From assembly GCA_021325515.1 (NCBI GenBank), contig JAJPHC010000057.1, positions 62,001 through 126,000 of the forward strand: a stretch of DNA of 64,000 bases, in the 5' to 3' direction. The notes below the pieces were generated by a model. It worked only from the letters and a program-made list of their open reading frames with translations. It was not told the origin of the DNA and did no database searches. Positions 1 through 7,088 of the stretch are shown here, piece by piece; the stretch's first letter is position 1; the number at the start of each line of letters is the position of its first letter. Origin of the DNA: Acidobacteriota bacterium (GTDB lineage: Bacteria; Acidobacteriota; Thermoanaerobaculia; Gp7-AA8). The translations under genes were made by a program, and so were the position numbers.

Positions 1-29
1 GACGACTGCGCGCCTACTGGAGGTGTTGT

Positions 30-920
30 GTGAGTGGCGACCATATTCATTCTGCGGCCGGAGCGAACAAGCAGCGATTGTTGATCGTCTTCGTGCTGAC
101 GGCCGTCTACCTCGTGGCGGAGATCGTGGGCGGCATCGCCACGCACAGCCTTGCGCTGCTCGCCGACGCCGGTCACATGCTCACCGACGTGGCCGGTCTC
201 GGTCTCGCGCTACTCGCCATCCGCTTCGCCGAGCGAGCGGCGACGCCCGAGCGGACGTACGGCTATTACCGGGTAGAAATCCTCGCGGCGGTCGTGAACG
301 CCGTCGTTCTCATCGGCATCTCGATCGGCGTGCTGTACGAAGCCTACGAGCGATTCCGACATCCGCCAACCGTTGCCGGCGGGCCGATGCTGCTCGTCGC
401 GATCATCGGTCTGGCCGTGAACATCGCCGGCATCTTTCTGCTGCGGAAAGGTTCGGGCGATAGCCTGAACATGAAGGGCGCGTACTTCGAGGTGCTGTCC
501 GACATGCTCACCTCGGTCGGCGTCATCGTAGCGAGCGTGATCATGCTGACCACCGGCTGGTACTACGCCGATCCGCTGATCTCCGCTGGTATCGGTCTCT
601 TCATTCTGCCGCGAACGTGGATTCTTCTGCGTGAGGCAGTGGGCGTTCTGCTTGAAGGCACTCCTGCCGGTGTGAATCTCACGGCCATTCGAGAGATGGT
701 CGGGCGGTTGCCCGGAGTGCGGGAGATGCACGACCTGCACGTCTGGAGCCTCACCTCGGGTGTGAATGCGATGAGTGCGCACGTGGTGATCGTTGATGAC
801 ACGATGCACAACGAAGTACTCGATGCGGTGCACAACGTCGTGACGACGAACTTCAAGATCGCGCACGTGACGGTGCAGATCGAGCGCGTCGGCTGGCGGG
901 AGTGTGAGGCGCATTTGTGA
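30..920 (+). CDS. CDF-family divalent metal efflux protein (CzcD-like)
   Basis: A 296-residue inner-membrane antiporter of the cation diffusion facilitator family, expected to export Zn, Co or Cd from the cytosol. Six hydrophobic segments fill residues 17-210. The first intramembrane metal site is visible as HSLALLADAGHMLTD (His39, Asp46, His49, Asp53) and the second as FEVLSDMLTSVG near residue 155. A cytoplasmic MTP-like domain follows (residues 210-290). The start is GTG, chosen because GGAGGT lies 8 bases upstream and there is no better ATG. The stop overlaps the next gene's GTG, so the two are translationally coupled. Metal specificity cannot be read from the sequence. Confidence 0.93.
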   Translation: MSGDHIHSAAGANKQRLLIVFVLTAVYLVAEIVGGIATHSLALLADAGHMLTDVAGLGLALLAIRFAERAATPERTYGYYRVEILAAVVNAVVLIGISIGVLYEAYERFRHPPTVAGGPMLLVAIIGLAVNIAGIFLLRKGSGDSLNMKGAYFEVLSDMLTSVGVIVASVIMLTTGWYYADPLISAGIGLFILPRTWILLREAVGVLLEGTPAGVNLTAIREMVGRLPGVREMHDLHVWSLTSGVNAMSAHVVIVDDTMHNEVLDAVHNVVTTNFKIAHVTVQIERVGWRECEAHL

Positions 921-1456
921 GGCGTTATCTCTCGATCGCGGTATGCGCGGCGATGGTCGCCGTCGCTTGTCGTAAATCGCCGCCACCACCGTCGATCCCG
1001 GCACACACGGCTGCGCCTCTCGAGGTGCGTCTCGCCGACACGCTCGATTACATCGAAGGATTCCGCGGTGGTGTTCTCGCGGTCATACCCCGGGTGAAGC
1101 GACCCGAACTGCGAACGTATGGCGAGAAGATGACCGAAACGAGTTTCTCGCGGAGCGCCGCCATCATGGGCTGGCGTCGCAAACACTTTCCGACCATTCC
1201 TCCGACCGAGCCGCTGAAGATTCCGTGCGGCGACGACGTCCTATTAGGGAAGTCACTCCCGGTCAACCCGAGCGACATCGACGTGATCGACGCCATGCTG
1301 CTGCAGTCGCAATGTGAAGTCCTGTTTGCGAGCACGATCCTCAAGCAATCGAACGACCCCGAGTTGCAGGCAATCGCGCACGAGGTGATCGCCACGACTG
1401 GCGGCGAAGTCACGAAGCTCCTCACGTGGAAACGGGAATGGAGCGCTGCGAGGTGA
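917..1456 (+). CDS. DUF305-like lipoprotein
   Basis: A 179-residue exported protein. An N-terminal hydrophobic stretch ends in a lipobox-like VAVAC (Cys18), so it is probably anchored to a membrane on the periplasmic side. Residues 110-175 resemble the second helical hairpin of DUF305 proteins: an acidic helix, then PELQAIAHEVIATT and a closing Trp. The paired histidines of typical DUF305 members are replaced by a Gln/Cys stretch (LLQSQCEV). The start GTG overlaps the upstream stop (GTGA) and the end overlaps the next gene. DUF305 proteins often accompany copper genes, but their biochemistry is unknown. The family assignment is moderate. Confidence 0.6.
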   Translation: MRRYLSIAVCAAMVAVACRKSPPPPSIPAHTAAPLEVRLADTLDYIEGFRGGVLAVIPRVKRPELRTYGEKMTETSFSRSAAIMGWRRKHFPTIPPTEPLKIPCGDDVLLGKSLPVNPSDIDVIDAMLLQSQCEVLFASTILKQSNDPELQAIAHEVIATTGGEVTKLLTWKREWSAAR

Positions 1457-2328
1457 TACGAGGGCGAGCATTTCTCGCTGCCACGCTGCTCGTCGTGGCC
1501 TGCTTGCGACGTGAGCACGCGACCATTGAATCCTCGTCTGAAAGCGCCGCCGCGCCTGCCCCAGCTCCGACGTATGAGGTGCATCTGAAGACACCGCAGC
1601 CGATCCGTGCTCACGTTCCCGTTCATCTCGCGCTGAGCATCGTTAATTCAAATGGAACCACTCCCACTCTCGAAGAGACGTACAACGCGTCGCTTCACGT
1701 GATCGTGGTCAGCCGCGATTTGCGGTGGTACGCGCACCTGCATTCGGCGGCGTCATCGGCGGCCGACGTTGCTTTCGATCTCACGTTTCCCAGCGACGGA
1801 GAGTACGTCCTCTTCACCTACTTCAGACCGCAGTACGCAGAAGTGCAAACGGATCGGCGGCCCTTAGTCGTTGGCAATCCGCGACGAAACGAGCCTCTTC
1901 ATCCACTTCCTCCCACGCCGTTAGCTCGTGAGATTCGCGGCTACAGGGTCGAGATGACGGAGACGCCGCAGCCGCCGCACGCGAATGTGTGGGAGACGTT
2001 CACGTTACGGATGCAGCGCCGTGGTCAGCCGGTGGCAAGTCTCGGCTCTGAGGGCGCGCTGGGTCATCTGGCAATCGTCGCGGAAGGTGCGAGCGACTTT
2101 GTCTTTGCCCACTCCACGATCGAGGAGGCGGGTGGTATCCGCAGCGGCTTGCACGTTCCCATGCATCCGTCACTTCCCGACGAAGCGATGCACGCGCTGA
2201 AACCGGTCGGGCCGGAGGTGACGTTCCACGCCCGTTTTCCTCGGCCGGGCCGCTACAAACTGTGGGCCGAATTGAAGCCGGACAGCGATGACGTGATGGC
2301 CGATTTCGTCGTCGACGTGAAGCAATGA
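1453..2328 (+). CDS. Putative lipoprotein with Ig-like/YtkA-like domains
   Basis: About 291 residues. I place the start at GTG 1453 because it overlaps the preceding stop (GTGA), has GGAG about 8 bases upstream, and leaves a compact signal with lipobox LVVAC. ATG 1438 is an alternative. The mature part opens with a Pro/Ala linker and then two beta-rich segments (residues 40-150 and 165-290). Motifs such as HLHVIVVSRDLRWYAHLH-type histidine strings and FPRPGRYKLWAELKP resemble YtkA-like or FixH-like periplasmic domains linked to copper handling. It closes a three-gene overlapping set with the CDF pump and the DUF305-like lipoprotein. The exact role is unknown. Confidence 0.6.
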   Translation: MIRGRAFLAATLLVVACLRREHATIESSSESAAAPAPAPTYEVHLKTPQPIRAHVPVHLALSIVNSNGTTPTLEETYNASLHVIVVSRDLRWYAHLHSAASSAADVAFDLTFPSDGEYVLFTYFRPQYAEVQTDRRPLVVGNPRRNEPLHPLPPTPLAREIRGYRVEMTETPQPPHANVWETFTLRMQRRGQPVASLGSEGALGHLAIVAEGASDFVFAHSTIEEAGGIRSGLHVPMHPSLPDEAMHALKPVGPEVTFHARFPRPGRYKLWAELKPDSDDVMADFVVDVKQ

Positions 2329-2421
2329 TCGTTCTCCACTTCCGTCGCGCCAATTGCCGCAGCGCATCATTGCATTCGGAAATCGTACAACCTTGGCTGA
2401 CCCACGGAGAACCCCTATCCA

Positions 2422-3422
2422 TTAATGTGAGTGGCGGTGCGCCGGTGGCTGCGCATGCGCGGGTTCGTGGGGTTCGGCGCCGTGTCCGTGCTTAGCGTCG
2501 GCGTGATGCTCCTCGCCTGATGCGCTGACCGGATCGACATGCACGACCGCGCGAGCGAGGAATGGCAGGTGCGCCATCAATTGCCGATGCACTTCGGTGG
2601 CGATCTCGTGTCCCTGCTCGACGGTCAGCGATGCGCCGACGGTGACATTCACCTCCGCGAGCAGTTGATGCCCGAGCCAGCGTGCGCGCACTTCCTTCAC
2701 CTCCTGCACGCCGCTGACGTGCGACGCCGCGTGCTGCACTTCGGAGAGTACGTCCGTGTCGACGCCATCGAGTGCGCGGCTCATGACTTCCTTGACGGAG
2801 CGCCAGACGATCACGAGAATCGCCGCGGTGATCAGGAGGCCGACGATCGGGTCGGCCAGAGGGAAGCCGAACCAGACGCCAAGCGCGCCGAGCAGCACGG
2901 CAAGACTCGTCCATCCATCGGTGCGCGCGTGGTAGCCATCGGCGATGAGCGCGGCACTGCCGATCTCCATCCCGACGCGAATGCGGAAGATCGCCACACC
3001 CTCATTGCCGAGGAAGCCAATTACCGCCGCGATGGCGACAGCGCCCAGATGTCCGACCCTTGCAGGATGGATGAGCCGTTGGATCGCTTCGTAGGCGGCG
3101 ACGATCGCACTGGTGAGGATCGTGAGCACGACGAGGATGCCGGCGAAGTCCTCGACGCGGCCGTAGCCATACGTGAACCGTGGGCTCGGATTTTTTTTCG
3201 CGAAGACGAACGCGACGGCCGAAGTTGTGGATCGTGTCGGCGAGCAGGCTGATGCTTTTCGAGAAGATCACCACTGCGAGTTGGATGAGTGCGGTGATGA
3301 ACAAACCGGCAAAATGACCATTTCACCGCCCACAGGCCACGGTCGGATGAAACGATGGAGGGATCGATCCCGGCGTGGCTGTGGCCGTGGTTTTCTCCGG
3401 AATCGTGTGCATGTTTGGCCAT
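2422..3422 (-). pseudogene. Frameshifted CDF-family metal efflux gene
   Basis: This is a second CDF transporter, broken into three frames. The N-terminus (from MAKHAHDSGENHGHSH, a His-rich head) is read from 3422. The frame shifts near a T-run around 3318, continues as GLFITALIQLAVV to about DTIHNFG (3222), and shifts again close to an A8 run (3190-3197), where about ten residues of the usual HNxxDxxTxxPL segment are also missing. It resumes as AFVFAKKNPSPRFTYGYG and runs to a His-rich tail at 2422. GAGAG before 3422 could be the old ribosome site. It sits 3' of the CsoR-like gene and was probably the operon's last gene. A sequencing error could explain one indel but not the missing segment. 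Confidence 0.8.
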
Positions 3423-3540
3423 GACGTCTCTCTGATCTTCGTTCGGCACTCTCTGCGCGATCCGCTCACCATTTCGTTGATCAACCAAATCGTCGGAGCG
3501 CTTCGGTTTCTCGCGAAAGTCGCGTGCTTCATCGCAGTGG

Positions 3541-3855
3541 CTACGACGACTTCAAAACGGCCGACAACGCCTTCGTCACCCGCTCCAGGCGATCTTCGGA
3601 CGACCCCCCCATGCACGTCTCGACGCACGAGCGCATCTCGCTATCGATGAGCGAAGCAGCAGTCTGATTGAGGGCGGCCTTCACGGCCGCAATCTGAATG
3701 AGGATTTCATCTGCGCATCGGTGATCGACGACCATCTGTCGAATACTGCGTACGTGACCTTCGGCGCGGGCGAGCCGGTCGGCGAGTGCCTTTTGCGCCT
3801 GAGGCGTCAGGTACTCCACAGATCTGAGCGCTGGTTTTCGTTTTGGCACCGTCAT
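3541..3855 (-). CDS. CsoR/RcnR-family metal-sensing repressor
   Basis: A 104-residue all-helical DUF156 repressor that should dimerise or tetramerise and release operator DNA on metal binding. The family core RLARAEGHVRSIRQMV is at residues 27-42. Candidate ligands are Cys47 in DHRCADEIL and Cys77 in DSEMRSC. The histidine normally four residues before the second Cys is Glu73 here, and an extra Cys81 follows. The ligand set therefore departs from classical CsoR Cys-His-Cys, and the metal (Cu, Hg, other) is uncertain. The start ATG overlaps the upstream gene's stop by 4 bp. It probably controls the whole minus-strand operon through the operator at 5673-5691. Confidence 0.87.
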   Translation of the reverse strand: MTVPKRKPALRSVEYLTPQAQKALADRLARAEGHVRSIRQMVVDHRCADEILIQIAAVKAALNQTAASLIDSEMRSCVETCMGGSSEDRLERVTKALSAVLKSS

Positions 3856-4328
3856 CTCTCCACCTGCTCAAACTGCTTTAGCCGCGCCTCGACGCGAGCG
3901 ATATCGCCGAGGCAACACGAGCCTTTCGGATTCCGCACTTCGCAGGCACAGTGACCTGCCTGCACCTCTCGCGTGATCATCGCACGCGCAGCGCTCGATC
4001 CGAGTTGTGCGTTCTCTTCTTCAATCCTGGCCGGTGTGTAATCGAAACAGTAGCAAACCGGCACACTGTCGTCGTCAGGATGCTTTGCATGCACGCGAAC
4101 GGTCACGTCGCTTTCGGTCAACGTCATGCGGGCCGCACCGTCGAAATAGACGATCGGGCAATCGGTTGTCGCGCAGAAACGCGGCGCGTCGGGTATGCCG
4201 GTCTTGAGTGCATCGCCGGTCAACAGCGCCTTGAGCGTGATCGGGGCGACGCGCGTTCCGACGTTGCCACAGCTCGGGCATCGTTCGGGCACCGCGGTCA
4301 TCTGGCAATCCTCATCGCAGCACTTCAC
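3852..4328 (-). CDS. CopZ-like [2Fe-2S]/zinc-ribbon metallochaperone
   Basis: A 158-residue cytosolic protein resembling the N-terminal part of Archaeoglobus CopZ. Residues 1-45 are a Cys-rich zinc ribbon (MKCCDEDC, CPSCGN). Residues 55-75 include CATTDCPIVYF. Residues 93-150 form a BFD-like [2Fe-2S] region with VCYCFDYT, GHCACEV and SCCLGD. In CopZ this unit reduces or delivers metal bound by a partner HMA domain. Here the HMA domain is on the adjacent exported protein rather than on the same chain. Overlaps of 4 bp on both sides place it firmly in the MerT-CsoR operon. A role handling Cu or Hg passing through MerT is inferred. Confidence 0.8.
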   Translation of the reverse strand: MKCCDEDCQMTAVPERCPSCGNVGTRVAPITLKALLTGDALKTGIPDAPRFCATTDCPIVYFDGAARMTLTESDVTVRVHAKHPDDDSVPVCYCFDYTPARIEEENAQLGSSAARAMITREVQAGHCACEVRNPKGSCCLGDIARVEARLKQFEQVER

Positions 4329-5236
4329 GCGTGACCCTTTTGCGCGGCGAGCAGTCCGGCGACCTTGCCGGCGAACACGCTCGGGTTCAGGCAGGCACGC
4401 TGATCGGCGCCGTCCTCGGCGCGAAGCTGGTGCATCCAGAAGGTCGGTTTCGGCGGCTCGTCACCCATCCACTTCACGCCCGGCGCGTACAGCAGATACA
4501 CGTCCCACGCATTGCCGTTCAGTTTGAGTGTCTTCGCAAGAAGCTTCCCCGACGCGCGCTCGCCGTCCCACTGCTGCACGAGCCGATCGTCGATGAAGCT
4601 CGCAGCCTGTGCGCCGGCCGCCTCCTTCGAATCAGTGGGCAGCATCGGCAGCCAGACCACGAAGCCGCGCAGCCGTGCATCGTTCGGATATTTCGAGAAG
4701 ACGCTCTCGACGACGCGCTGTCCTTTCTGGCAGATGCCGCACGTTGGTGAGAGAAGCGCGACGACACGCACGCGATCGCTGGTACGGTTGAATTCGTCGC
4801 GGAGCTGCTGCGTGCGATATGCGCCGAGGGCCACTGCCTTCGCATTCGACGGGATCACGACCGGCACATCGCAGGAGCTCGCCGCGATCTTCGGTTTCGC
4901 TGCGGGCACGTTGCTGCCATCCACAGTCACCCTATAAGCGAGTGCGTCGGCGACGGCCGCAGCAATATTCGCCGGCGTCGTCTTGCTCGCGTCGTACGTG
5001 ACAATCGCCCGTTTTTCGTCATAGGAAACCTGCTGGCCGGTGACGCCCGGCGTTTTCTGCAGCACGAGCTTGACCGCCGTGGCGCAACTGCCGCAAGTCA
5101 TCCCTTCGATGTGAAGATTCGTCGTCGCAGTGTTCTGCGGCGTCGCGGGGGTGGCGGACGATTGCGTCATGCAGCAGGGAACGATCCCTGCCGCTGCTAT
5201 GAAGCTGAGCACAACTGCGAGCATGAGTCTCTTCAT
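4325..5236 (-). CDS. Exported HMA-thioredoxin-fold fusion (MerP-like)
   Basis: A 303-residue secreted protein. A signal peptide ends at a Cys pair (IVPCC, residues 18-22), so it may be a lipoprotein. An HMA domain follows with metal motif GMTCGSC at 45-51, as in MerP. After a linker containing SSCDVPVV, residues 130-295 look like a thioredoxin-fold domain with active-site-like SPTCGICQKG near residue 168 and FWMHQLRAEDG near the end. A plausible job is periplasmic capture of a thiophilic ion, with redox or hand-off, ahead of MerT. It lies 22 bp after merT and overlaps the CopZ-like gene by 4 bp. The fusion is less usual than stand-alone MerP. Confidence 0.75.
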   Translation of the reverse strand: MKRLMLAVVLSFIAAAGIVPCCMTQSSATPATPQNTATTNLHIEGMTCGSCATAVKLVLQKTPGVTGQQVSYDEKRAIVTYDASKTTPANIAAAVADALAYRVTVDGSNVPAAKPKIAASSCDVPVVIPSNAKAVALGAYRTQQLRDEFNRTSDRVRVVALLSPTCGICQKGQRVVESVFSKYPNDARLRGFVVWLPMLPTDSKEAAGAQAASFIDDRLVQQWDGERASGKLLAKTLKLNGNAWDVYLLYAPGVKWMGDEPPKPTFWMHQLRAEDGADQRACLNPSVFAGKVAGLLAAQKGHA

Positions 5237-5258
5237 GACACGAGTCTCCTTTTGTTGG

Positions 5259-5630
5259 CTACCCGAGAACCCAACCTGACCATGTTGGGAAGGTGAGAAC
5301 GATCATCGCGACCACAACAGCGATCCAGAGCATGATGCGGTTGAAGCGCTGCACGCGGTCAACGCCGCGGGTCGCGCACACGGAATCCGGTTCGCACACG
5401 TCGGCGGGCCGTTTCCTGTATGTCATGTAAAAAGCGGCACCGAGAAAACCGAAGGTGATTACGGCGAAGAAAGGCCGCAGCGGTTCGTACTTCACCAGCG
5501 CCGCCAGACTCGTCATTCCGAACAACGCCGCGGCGATCGGGCCGATGCAGCAAATCGAAGCCCCGAACGCCGCGATTAACGATGCAGCCATTCCGGCGCG
5601 TGTGACTCGTTCTTGCGTGCGTTTGTTCAT
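5259..5630 (-). CDS. merT: MerT-type mercuric/metal ion transporter
   Basis: A 123-residue inner-membrane protein with three predicted membrane helices. The hallmark is an intramembrane vicinal cysteine pair in SICCIGPI (about residues 26-33). A second Cys-containing loop (DVCEPDSVC) lies on the cytosolic side, as in MerT, where Hg(II) passes from MerP through paired cysteines. Lys/Arg-rich ends fit the expected topology. It is first in the minus-strand operon, with a CsoR-type operator 43 bases upstream rather than a MerR site, and no merA is in the window. Copper or another soft metal is therefore possible as substrate. The ribosome site is weak. Confidence 0.85.
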   Translation of the reverse strand: MNKRTQERVTRAGMAASLIAAFGASICCIGPIAAALFGMTSLAALVKYEPLRPFFAVITFGFLGAAFYMTYRKRPADVCEPDSVCATRGVDRVQRFNRIMLWIAVVVAMIVLTFPTWSGWVLG

Positions 5631-5672
5631 TTTTTCGGGCGATCTCGATGTTCATTCGGCAGCGGTCGATCG

Positions 5673-5691
5673 TATCCCCTCCGGGGGGATA
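5673..5691 (-). promoter_or_regulatory. CsoR/RcnR-type operator upstream of merT operon
   Basis: The inverted repeat TATCCCC-TCCGG-GGGGATA is perfect in its 7-bp arms. This G/C tract flanked by A/T dyads is the known form of CsoR/RcnR-family operators. It ends 43 bases before the MerT start and is the only such site seen nearby, so it is the likely autoregulatory site of the CsoR-like repressor encoded three genes downstream. Confidence 0.7.
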
Positions 5692-5711
5692 CTGCAAGTA
5701 CGTTAAAGCGT

Positions 5712-5985
5712 TTATGTCGACCGAGCTAAACTGATGGTGCCCAGAGCCACCGGGTCGCCGATCTGTGTGATTACCAGAAAAAAATTCTCGACCCGACTCC
5801 GGTGGCTCATGCACCAGTCATGAAACCCTTGATCCAAAAGCCAAATCGAAGGATTGCTCGACGGAAGCTGTGAGGCAAAGTCAAAAAAGGCGTCGCTGAT
5901 CGAGCGACGATCACAAGTCCCACGAGCATCAAAAGGCAAGCGACGATCAGCGAGCGTTTATCGAGCGACCCCTCTCAAACGATCG
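5712..5985 (-). pseudogene. Remnant of a PAP2-type membrane phosphatase N-terminus
   Basis: Two frames together give the start of a PAP2-like protein. One has a membrane helix reading LIVACLLMLVGLVIVAR near 5960-5890. The other continues with LLDQGFHDWCMSHRS and FFLVITQIGDPVAL, which matches the usual opening of PAP2 phosphatases (a 'LDxxxxxWxxxxR ... FxxxITxxGD' pattern). The frame then stops at 5712, so the catalytic signature motifs are absent. A frameshift near the poly-A/T stretch at 5882-5888 separates the two parts. The identification rests on pattern memory and is tentative. Confidence 0.35.
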
Positions 5986-6116
5986 CCGGTCTGGTGATGT
6001 CGCCGGCGTCTAGCAATTCTGGCAACTGTCGTATGGATTGTGGCAGGTGTGCCTCCCACGCATAGCGCATTGCTGCAGCGGCGACGGCCGGAGCACTTTC
6101 GGCCGTCGCGCAATGC

Positions 6117-6449
6117 TCAGTGCTTTGTTGCTTTCTCTTTTGCTTCCTGCTTCTTCTCCGCCGCTTCCTTCGCGGCGTTCTCTTTCTGCACGGCAACGAT
6201 CTTTCCGTTGAGCGCATCCACGTTCACCTCAGTGATCGCTTTGGGCGAAGTGGCGATGTCGAACGAGTAGATGAGCTTCCCGTGCTCGTTTTCCAGCTCG
6301 GCGCTCTTGATCTTCCCGGGCGCCTTCTTGAGCGCGATGGCGCGTGCTTGCTCCATCGTGATCTTCGGTTTCGCAGCCGTCGTGGCGGCGAACGTGGACA
6401 CCGCCATCGCGGCGGCTGCAATGAATGTTGCAATCGACTTGTGTTTCAT
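6117..6449 (-). CDS. Secreted PepSY-domain protein
   Basis: A 110-residue protein. The start is ATG 6449 because AAGGAG sits just upstream; a longer reading from 6536 has no ribosome site. A signal peptide (MKHKSIATFIAAAAMAVSTFA) is followed by one PepSY domain: ITMEQARAIALKKAPGKIKSAELE, then YSFDIA and EVNVDALNGKIV, which are the usual PepSY beta-strand landmarks. The tail is a highly charged Lys/Glu/Ala helix (KENAAKEAAEKKQEAKEK). PepSY proteins are periplasmic and often near metal or two-component systems. It stands alone between the MerT operon and the microprotein/permease genes. Confidence 0.85.
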   Translation of the reverse strand: MKHKSIATFIAAAAMAVSTFAATTAAKPKITMEQARAIALKKAPGKIKSAELENEHGKLIYSFDIATSPKAITEVNVDALNGKIVAVQKENAAKEAAEKKQEAKEKATKH

Positions 6450-6737
6450 CAGGTCTCCTTTCGGTTGCGCATTCGTAAACGCCGGCGGTAGCGGTATCGA
6501 TTGCATAAACGGAGGATGAACGCCACGGCTGCGCACGAAACATTGCCCCGTTCAGATCGTGAGACCATCAGAGGTCTAAGCTCCGCCCCCGGCCGACGTT
6601 GCGGCGACAAGCGCGATGCTCGTGATCACGGGGATTACGAGCGGCACCCTCACTTGCGGATGAGGCCGAATGCGACGTTTGCTCGGAAGAAACGCAGACG
6701 AGCACGCCATTCAGGGCTAATGAAACGACGGTATCCG

Positions 6738-6952
6738 ATGACGGCGACGCTCGTCTCGCGCGCGATCCGGCGAAGAACACCAACCTCGACAACGTGGCAG
6801 TGCGCGTCAAGACGGCCGCGATGAAGATGGACTACGAATTGCGTCGCGCAAAGGTGGCCGAGCTGCCGCCCGACGGCTCAGCAGGCGCAAGTGACGGTGC
6901 TCGACGTGAACGGCTCGTACTACGTCACGGACGTGAAGTCGAAGAAAACGAG
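6738..6952 (+). pseudogene. Decayed periplasmic-protein gene remnant
   Basis: Piecing frames together across this copy and the one at 50227 gives fragments such as MTVTLIPRDPAKNTNLDNV, KTAAMKMDYE and a C-terminus VLDVNGSYYVTDVKSKK. Each copy has different indels (for example an extra base at the KTAAMKMDYE position in copy 2), so neither is an intact gene. The fragments suggest a small beta-rich periplasmic protein, possibly FixH-like, which once preceded the microprotein. I cannot name the family. Confidence 0.45.
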
Positions 6953-6961
6953 GTGTGTCGA

Positions 6962-7081
6962 ATGCAGGGCATGCAAGGAATGATGGGCGGGATGATGGCG
7001 CACATGTGGATCTGGACGATCGTCGGCGTGCTGCTCATCATCCTGCTCCTCGTCGTCATCGTGAAGGTGCTGAAGAAGTGA
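6962..7081 (+). CDS. 39-aa Met-rich single-span microprotein
   Basis: A 39-residue protein that begins MQGMQGMMGGMMAHMW and continues into one membrane helix (WIWTIVGVLLIILLLVV), ending KVLKK. GAGGTG lies about 7 bases before the ATG. The Met-rich head facing the periplasm could bind Cu(I); this is inferred from composition only. Near-identical protein is encoded at 50463-50582, while the flanking remnant has decayed in both copies, which argues that selection keeps this frame. It is 7 bp ahead of the permease gene, so the two are probably co-translated. Confidence 0.7.
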   Translation: MQGMQGMMGGMMAHMWIWTIVGVLLIILLLVVIVKVLKK

Positions 7082-7088
7082 GAACGTG

